The position numbers and the translations under genes are program-made. The notes below the pieces were generated by a model, which did not search any database, was not told the origin of the DNA, and was given only the letters and a program-made list of their open reading frames with translations. DNA of 64,000 nucleotides from NCBI GenBank assembly GCA_037447655.1, contig JBBHKE010002945.1, positions 275,960 through 339,959 of the forward strand, given 5' to 3'. Positions 56,616 through 64,000 of this stretch are shown one piece after another; positions within the stretch are counted from its first letter, which is position 1; each line of letters begins with the position of its first letter. Source of the DNA: Zygnema cylindricum. Lineage: Eukaryota > Streptophyta > Zygnematophyceae > Zygnematales > Zygnemataceae.

Positions 56616-58682
56616 GCCTTGGCAACAGCGACTGATTGGAGGAATAGGGATTCCCGAAAACCGGTCGGAAACTATGGGGGTAGGGAGCAGAAAAAACAGG
56701 CAGATGAGTTCGAACCAAGGGCTCCCAAAGGTCTATGTCATTTTTGTAAGAAACCGGGGCACTATATGGCAGAGTGCACTAAGCTAATCGAGCTTCGGTT
56801 AAAGGAGGGGCAGACCGGTGGTAGCCCGAGAGGAAAGAAAAAGGCCCTTGTCACACAGGTACTTGAGGCTGAATCCGAGGACGAGGACGATGAGCTCCTT
56901 TTGGATGAGGAGTTGGAGGCGAAAAAAGAGGTCGAAATTCCACGGAGGCAGAAATGTGTTTACGGCGGATTGAAAGGTGAAGCAGGCTGGATTGTAGATT
57001 CAGGTGCTTCCATGCACATGTGTAAGGATAGACACCTGTTCACTAAGATAAAAAAGATTCCCACCGTAGAGATAGAGTACGGGGATGGGAGGATAGTCAC
57101 CACTACTCTTGTAGGATCGGTAGATCTAAAAGTGTTAGTAGAAGGAAAGACATCCATATTAACATTCTCCGATGTATTGTTTATTCCGGAGCTGAACAAA
57201 AATCTTATCTCTACATCAGTATTAGATGATAAGGGTTTTTTTACTAGCACTAGGGAAGGAGTCTTTACTGCTAGTTTTGAGGATGATGTCTATTTCATTG
57301 CTGAGAAAGGTAGCCATGGGATGTTTAGGCTGATCTTAAGTAATGAAAAGAAGAAACTTTACTATGTTGGTGTTCATGATATTATGATGTGGCATAAGAG
57401 GCTTGGGCATGTGAATCTAGATAAGTTAAGAGAGATGAAAAAGATGGGAGTGGTGGAAGGGATTCAGTTCAGTGAGAGTGATGATATAAGTGATTGTAGT
57501 GGATGTGCTCAAGGTAAAGCACACAGATTACCCTTTCCTAAAATAGCCACCTATAAGGGAGAAAAACTTCTAGATCTAGTACACACAGATATTTGGGGAC
57601 CGGCTAGAGTGCCCTCACCGGGGGGGAAGAGATTTATGATGACTATAACAGATGATTGGTCTCGGTATTCCCGGGTATATTTTTTGAAAAACAAGTCCGA
57701 AGCTGAGGATTGTTTTAGACAATATAAAGCATGGAGCGAAAAACTCCATGAAACTCCAATCAAGAGAGTAAGGAGTGACAATGGTGGAGAGTATACTTCT
57801 AACCAGTTTGAGGATTTTCTGAGGGAAGATGGGGTTCAACACCAAAAGACAGTTCCAGAAAATCCGGAACAGAATGGGGTAGCTGAAAGGTTAAATAGAA
57901 CACTAAGTGATAGTGCTAGAAGTATGTTGTCAGATAAAAAGATAGGAAAAAGGTTTTGGGCAGAAGCAATGAACTGTGCTAATTACCTCAAAAATAGAGT
58001 TCTTACTTCAGCTATAAAAGATCAAACACCTTATGAGAGATGGACAGGCCGGAAACCAGACATATCTCACTTAAAGGTTTTCGACAGTCAAGTATTCAGT
58101 CTAGATACTGATCGGTCCAATTGGAAGCTAGATCCTAAAGGAAAACCGGGATACTTATTAGGATATGATGAAGATGTTAAAGGATATAGAGTTTATGATT
58201 TAAAAAGGGAAGATATAATCTTAGTAAAGCATCTAGTAGTTATGGATGAAGGAAAGTCTGTGGATCCCTTCAAATATACAAAGTCAGTAAAAATCAGATT
58301 TGAGTTAGAAAATTCCGATGACTTTGAGCTTCCTAACTATCCAGGTTTTAGAGAAGATGACATTCTTGCAGGAACAAATCAGACCGAAAAGGACTCGGCT
58401 GTGGAAACTCCAGTGACAACTCTACTCGAAGCGGAAGACGTGGTGGAAATTGATTCGGAATCAAGGGATAGGGGAGAAGCCGAGTTTGTTCGAAAGAATC
58501 CACGAGAACCATCTATTCCGGCATCAGATTTTGAGGGGGGGAGGAGAAGTAGCAAAAGACTGCAAGAAAAACAGGTTAAAAACAAGGTAACTAAACTATC
58601 TCATCAAGATGAACCTCAATCTTATAGAGAGGCGATGACTTGTCCAGAAAGAAACCGGTGGAAGACAGCCATCAATGAGTAG
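56616..58682 (+). pseudogene. X pol, first part: knuckle, protease, integrase
   Basis: About 687 residues open. CCHC knuckle C-H-F-C-K-K-P-G-H-Y-M-A-E-C; protease W-I-V-D-S-G-A-S-M-H-M-C; pre-integrase M-M-W-H-K-R-L-G-H and C-S-G-C zinc ligands; integrase core with H-T-D-I-W-G-P, R-S-D-N-G-G-E-Y and N-P-E-Q-N-G-V-A-E-R, all catalytic D, D and E present; then K-V-F...G-Y-D-E-D and an acidic linker with I-P-A-S-D. It ends at in-frame TAG 58680-58682, where E3 has a Glu codon. It is the best-preserved integrase in the window. Confidence 0.9.
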
Positions 58683-59174
58683 ATGGCTTCAATCATGGCA
58701 GCCGATACTTGGGAGCTGGTGGACTGTCCACCTAACCGAAAACCAATTGGTTGTAAGTGGGTCTTCAAATTAAAACTGAACCCAGATAACACAATCGAAC
58801 GCTACAAGGCCAGATTAGTGGCAAAGGGATTTACACAAAAGGAAGGAATTGACTACGAGGAAACCTTTGCCCCGGTGGTCAGATTTCCCTCCGTCCGCAT
58901 ACTTCTCAGTTTAGCAGCGGCGGAAGACATGGAAGTGCATCAGATGGACATCAAGACAGCCTTTTTGCATGGAGAATTGGAAGAGGAGATCTTCATGCGA
59001 CAACCCGAAGGTTTTGTGGAGGAAGGAGAGGAGAGTAAGGTATGCCGGCTGATTAAATCTCTTTATGGTTTAAAACAGGCACCTCGACAATGGAATAAGA
59101 AGCTTGATGAGTTTCTTACCGGTCTGCAAAATTCGGATCAGCTCAAATCACTCAATCTATGTTTTCGAAGATGA
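58683..59174 (+). pseudogene. X pol, RT N-terminal half
   Basis: Same frame as the preceding part. M-A-A-D-T-W-E-L, G-C-K-W-V-F-K-L-K, Y-K-A-R-L-V-A-K-G-F, H-Q-M-D-I-K-T-A-F-L-H-G (first catalytic Asp of RT) and L-Y-G-L-K-Q-A-P-R-Q-W are all intact. Near 59130 a two-base loss shifts the frame and it ends at 59174. Confidence 0.85.
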
Positions 59175-60196
59175 GGAAGGTTTGATATTTATTGCAATTT
59201 ATGTTGATGATTTGCTTGTATTAAGTAAATCAATGGAAAAAATTAACAAAAACTGAAAACCGATATTAAGGGGAGATTTGAAATGATGGATATGAGAGAA
59301 GCAAGATATATTTTGGGAATTGAAGTAGAGAGAGACCGAAAAAGGAAAATTATAAGATTGACTCAAAAGGAAGCAATAGGGAACATGCTTGAAAAATTTC
59401 AAATGGATAAAGCTAATAGTTTACAACTCCAATGGAGTTGAAGAAGGGAAGTGAGGGGAGTGAGGAAGAAGGAGTCATAGTCTTAGACGAGGAATTATCT
59501 CCTGATGAACAGAAGTTCATGCAGACTATTCCTTACAGGCAAGTAGTGGGAAGTCTAATCTATGTTATGAATTGTACCCGGCCGGATTTAGCTGCAGCTG
59601 TAGGAGTGCTGAGTAGAAGTCTAAATGCTCCCACTAAAAAGGATTGGGAGGCAGCTAAGAGAGTCCTTAGATATTTGGTAGGAACTAGAGATCTATGGTT
59701 GCATTTGGGTGGGGAGAATACTGACATCACTACTTGGAGTGATGCCAGTTATGGTGATGCTCCGATGAGGAGATGTACTTCTGGATATGTATTATATGTG
59801 GGTGATGGGGCTTGCTGTTGGAGTAACAAACAGCAAAAGGTTATTGCTCAGTCCACCATGGAGGCTGAGTATATGGCCTCTTGCTCTGCTGTAAAAGAAT
59901 TGATGTGGGTCAAGTCTTTGCTTGGTGAGCTTGGTCACCTTAAGAGTGGTGTGCAGAAAATATTTTGTGATAATCAGGCAGCAATCGCTATTTCTGCCAA
60001 TCCTAAACACCATTTTAAAGCCAAACACATGGACATCAAACTCAGCTTTGTTAGAGAGAAAGTAGAAAACAAAATAATCAGTTTAGAGAACAGACCAGAT
60101 AGTGAGATGGTAGCAGATATGATGACCAAACCTGTGCCTTCCCCTAAGCTAATTTTTTGCAGGGAGAAGTGTGGTCTGAAATTAAAGATTGACTAG
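59175..60196 (+). pseudogene. X pol, RT C-terminal half and RNase H
   Basis: Y-V-D-D is intact near 59200. An insertion in an A-rich run near 59250 and a one-base loss near 59420 shift the frame again. From 59432 a 254-residue frame has C-T-R-P-D, S-D-A-S-Y-G-D-A-P, A-E-Y-M-A, C-D-N-Q-A-A-I and K-H-M-D-I-K, a full copia RNase H, ending at 60196 just before the polypurine tract. Confidence 0.85.
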
Positions 60197-60201
60197 AAAA
60201 T

Positions 60202-61250
60202 AAGGGGAGTGTAGAAACTAATGGATTTATTAGTATTTTCTAGGTCTAAATAGAAATAGAAAGAAGCCGAGGCAGTCTACCTCTAACTTCTCTCTCCAAC
60301 TCTCAAACTTGTCGCAGTCACTGAGACATTGGAGAGGAAGCTAGAGCCATGGCTACCTTGGCTATCCTAAGGTTTACGGGAATTTTATTTTAGGGTTTAT
60401 TTATTTATCTAAAAGATATGTGCCGGCGGCAGGATTTGATCACTGTACCTACCGGCCGGCAGATAGGAAGTAGCCGGTAGCCTTAGCCGTTAAGTCTAGG
60501 ATTAGTGTTAGGTACTATATAGTTTGATAATAATTTAAAGATGTATACGTACGATAAATTCATTTAACTGTTACGGATTACGGGATAAATAGATCCGGTA
60601 CGGATGACGGTACGGATTACGAATCAATACCGCGCATTTGTTTCGGAAGTGAAATAAATACCGCGCATGTATTTATTACGGCTACGATTAAATCTGAATT
60701 TAATCGGACGGCCGGAATTAGCGCCGAGATCGCGGAGGAAGATTTCGGCGGTTTGTGGCCATCGCCACATCGGATGACGCGTGGCGAAATTCCGTTGGAT
60801 TGTAGAATCTCCGGAGATTATGGCACCGAATCCGGATTTGACATGTGTCGACATTTAGGCCATGTCGTACAATGTCCGTACTGAAAGTACACCGGCGGCT
60901 GTACTTTTGCGTACGGAACTCAATTATGATTGGTTCCGTACATCAGTAGATAGAGTCTGTGAGAGAGATAGGACTTAGAAAAATTAGAAGATAGGACCCT
61001 CTCTCCCAGAGAGCTTCTGTACAAAAGGTCAATTTTGACCCTCCATAACTTACTGCTCAGGGGAGCAAATTCAGAGATTCTTTTTGCTACTGACTCAGGG
61101 GAGTCTTACCTTCACAGGGGTGCAGGTGGTCAGGGTTTTTGTCTTCCAGGGTGGCAGTTATTTTTGCTGGAACACAAAGGGGTCAGGATTATCCTAGAGG
61201 CTTCTTGGAAGCTGTCTACTCTGAGGACTTATGGAGGTCTCAGAGTTTCA
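60202..61250 (+). repeat. X polypurine tract and 3' LTR (1,041 bp)
   Basis: AAGGGGAG (60202-60209) then TGTAGAAACTAATGG from 60210 to CAGAGTTTCA at 61250. It contains the antisense tRNA-like module (60420-60500). Differences from the 5' LTR are single-base, for example at the C/G of CCGCCCGG versus CCGGCCGG. Confidence 0.9.
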
Positions 61251-61820
61251 GCGTTCGCTTCATTTTTCTCTGTAACTGCCAACGTACCTGTAAGAGGTGG
61301 GTTGGCAGATATAAAAAAAAATTAATCGTGACACGCTGGACAAAAAAGCTACGTATCACGATGGAAAACCAGCGAAAATTGACAAAATTTGCACATGGTA
61401 TGTACTTTTCAGAATGCAACTAAAAATTAAAAAAACAATCTCGAAATTGTCCTTCGTCGCGCTATTTTTGGCAACGCTATTTCGTCACACTATTTTTGGC
61501 AAAGGATTTTCGTCATGTTCGAAAATAAGAACCCTAAAAAATGATGTGGCGTAAAAGATTGGTGTTTGCAAAAAGTTTAGAAGTTTTGTCATATTGTGAC
61601 CTGGTACGCAAATACATTTGAAGTGAAGATTTGAAGTGAAATTTGTCGGTGTGAAGATTTTTAAAAGATTTTGAATATTCTGTTAATACCCACGTGGTGC
61701 CACACAATGTATAGCACGTGGTTTACAAACTCTTCGTGATGGAACATCGACTCAATTAACCCGGCCTGTAGAGCTGGCCGTACGATTACAGAAACGACTG
61801 ATGGAACTTGACCCTTAAAG

Positions 61821-64000
61821 GTAGACGCCGCAAAATGAAACCGACAAAAAAACAATGATTATGTAATTCATATAATTTCTTGTTTGGGTATGGTTACATC
61901 AGAAGGTCTTTGTAATAGTACGGTCAACAAAATTTCTGTATTATAGAGGCCTCGGTTACATCGCGTATCGTCTGTAAACAAGTCTTTACATACGTGTTCT
62001 GATTTGAGTGGTTAAGTGGACCATTTTCGTATGGAAATCCGTACTTGCGTATAACGTACGTGAACTACGCAAGTGTACCATGCCAATGTAACTCAGAGAT
62101 CTCCTTCACTTTGCTAACTTTCATAAAAAAACCCTATTTCTTTTCGGCAAAGATTTTACGGTCAGCTTGTCCGAAAAAACGTGACTTTGGAGACGTGAAA
62201 ATTTTCATTTTTTTTTTAATGCTTCGATACATTAGCGATACGATATATCGGCGATATATCGGGATACATCGAAACGATATGATTTTCGATATATCGAAAC
62301 GATACATCGATTATAGGGTACCTGAAATTCAATATATACCAAATATCGCAAACGGTCTTGATACAACACTAGAAAAAGGACCAAATGAGCCATTAGTGTT
62401 TACCATTAAATTTCCTCGGTCCAACCAAAAGGCAACATTTTTAGACTTAAAGTTTAGGCGAAATAGCTTACGTAGAAATTATGGGTGTTCAAATTTCTAA
62501 CGATGACGGGTGGCCTTCCATTAGCGAAAAAGTGGGGTTTTGTTACTGAAGGCCGTACCGTTTCACACAGGTTCGTACCATATTTTTTTTTTCAAGGAAA
62601 ACATCATTACAGAAAAATATCCAAGATTGTAGGCGTAATTTTGGACCGTCGCATGCTATTACAATTTTTATCCGAGACGCCACGTCACTAACCCTACTAT
62701 TTGCGCACAAAGAGGACATTTCTCAAAGACAAAACGAGTAATAATGGGTCGCGTAGAAATGGAAAAAAAATCCACGATAATCGCGCGCGTATGTGCGTAC
62801 ATGTCGTAATGGCCAGGTACCTTCCGCCAGGGTGGCTGCGAATCCGGTGAAATTATCTTGTCACGCTCCCACCATCAAAGTTCGCCGCCTCCTTTTTGTC
62901 GTTGCGTTTTGAAATTTTGGGTAGTACATTTAATGCCCTCTGTACGAGTCAATAATTACCTTTGCTGGTACAGATATTTCCTTCTTTGGTACATATATTA
63001 CATGCCTTCGTACAGATATTGCCTTCAGAATTTGCATTTTAAGATTCTTTAAATATTTTAAGCATCTAATACTAACCTACGTGTTACCAACCAGAATGAG
63101 CCACGCAAATAAAAAGTGCCTTACTGACGCGACGTAATTGTAGGCACGCCCTTTAGTATACTTTTCTGTACAATTACTAAGACGCCTAATAGAAACTCAC
63201 CCTAAGGGTAAACCTCCATCAGGCGAAAAGTGAGGTTGTTTACTTAAAAAAGTGCATTTTCGTTTATTTTGGTACTGGGCCGTATTAGTTTTTATTTTTA
63301 TTTTTTTGAAACATCATTATTGGAGATTCGATAAGATTCTCCATACTTTTGGGTGACAACATCGACCGTTCGATTCAGTCTTTTCGAATCAAGCGGTCAT
63401 TCTATCCAGTGTCTAGCTACACACCGAACGTGTGAAACCTGTACACGTGGAAAGGTCTCTAAAGATCCACGATGGATGTGACATAGGAACGCTACATGTG
63501 GCATAGGCCACGCGCCTTCGGACAGACTGGAATAAAAAGAACAAAAAAAAACCAAAAAACTTTGTTGAAGAATGTGTTGTAACGCCTCTTTCCCCATATA
63601 TTGGAATCCTTAATTTGTCGCGCCCTCTTTTTTCAAATATTCGTACATCACAAAACACGAACGTACAATGTGTACATTTCAGGTAATTTTAATTTGAGGA
63701 TGGTCGTACAGATATGAGTTCATTTTTTGTGCTTTTGGAATCTTTGATTATCCTCGTCGTCTGAACAGGAACCTACGTCGATCCAATTGAAAGAAAGCAT
63801 TTATGCCATACGTCAAAAGTAGGTGAAAGTAGGCCCATACAATATGCCTATTGTATGTAAAAGTATGACCTTAAGACCCATATTGTATGGGTCGCAAAAT
63901 GAAAAAAGATAGTAATAGGGTTGAGTTTCACATCCATCGATAGAGAATTAAACGTCATGTCTAAATTTTGAAAAACATTCAGACAAAAAAAATTTTCTGT
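61821..64000. other. Intergenic repeat debris, no gene seen
   Basis: 62216-62372 is a reversed left end of the TATCGCGATA family, ending CAACACTAG. From about 62505 to 62690, and again from 63204 (CTAAGGGTAAACCTCCATCA), sequence resembles the left part of the CTAAGGGTGATG family (GCGAAAAAGTGGGGTT, AACATCATTACAG). Open frames at 62045-62500 and 63397-63658 have no recognisable domain. Confidence 0.5.

Larger units (their letters stand above)
54831..61250 (+). mobile_element. Copia retrotransposon X, structurally complete (6,420 bp)
   Basis: Both LTRs are 1,041 bp and differ at about 12 sites (about 98.8% identical). The 5-bp TSD GCGTT is perfect (54826-54830, 61251-61255), the primer site is at 55872 and the polypurine tract AAGGGGAG at 60202-60209. 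Domain order is gag, protease, integrase, RT, RNase H, the copia order. Coding is broken by a shift in an A run (55958-55964), in-frame stops at 56613 and 58680, and indels near 59130, 59250 and 59420. It is therefore young by LTRs yet not autonomous. Confidence 0.9.
54649..61820. mobile_element. Inverted-repeat DNA element, CTTAGGGTCAAG family, split by copia X
   Basis: Left part 54649-54830 and right part 61251-61820 together make about 750 bp collinear with the 52518-53174 copy. The tips CTTAGGGTCAAGTTCC and, reversed, TTTAAGGGTCAAGTTCC form the inverted repeat. Copia X is inserted at GCGTT. Confidence 0.7.

Noticed and set aside
55852-60196. Reassigned stop codons or programmed readthrough in X gag-pol
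   Set aside because: TAA, TAG and TGA all occur as breaks in different elements and related copies have sense codons at the same sites, so point mutation is simpler.

Overview
The window reads as a transposon graveyard from a large, AT-rich, repeat-dense nuclear genome, most likely a land plant or other streptophyte. Four things point that way: several Ty1/copia families nested in one another; a MULE transposon with a FAR1-type N-terminus, a MULE transposase domain and plausible spliceosomal introns; LTRs carrying CACGTG boxes in ABRE-like context and paired W-boxes next to a TATA box; and plant-style MITEs. No conserved host gene, rRNA, tRNA gene or CRISPR array is recognisable. The species cannot be named from the sequence.

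Layout. 1-5016: gene-free, with tandem repeats (50-bp, 143-bp, ~155-bp and 34-bp units), a long CAT microsatellite and a 695-bp MITE. 5017-5701: a solo LTR with a perfect target-site duplication (TSD). 7272-24905: a copia element (E2) opened by later insertions. A solo LTR (C, 8157-9195) sits in its gag. A second copia element (D, 10986-22045) sits in its integrase. D is itself split by a head-to-head rearranged element (E3, 15605-20449). 24909-29905: a MULE with FAR1, MULE transposase, CCHC knuckle and OTU-like cysteine protease domains inside 30-bp terminal inverted repeats. 31734-42421: a minus-strand copia element in the tandem form LTR-internal-LTR-internal-LTR, two copies of a 4,923-bp unit. 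43636-46793: an integrase fragment, then the LTR and intact gag of another copia element (E5), cut off by a 10-N scaffold gap. 46804-54648: gene-free, with several families of inverted-repeat DNA elements. 54831-61250: a near-complete copia element (X) with GCGTT TSDs, inserted in one of those DNA elements; an empty paralogous site lies at 52696-52700. 61251-64000: gene-free repeat debris.

What ties it together. The copia families in E2, D, E3, E5 and X share an unusual front end. The primer-binding site, directly after the LTR, is complementary to the anticodon region of initiator tRNA-Met (a half-tRNA primer) rather than its 3' end. The gag start codon lies inside the LTR and the gag frame runs through the primer site. 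The C, D, E3, E5 and X LTRs also share a leader with a covarying stem-loop and an antisense tRNA-like module. Nearly every coding region is broken; the E5 gag, open up to the gap, is the clearest exception.
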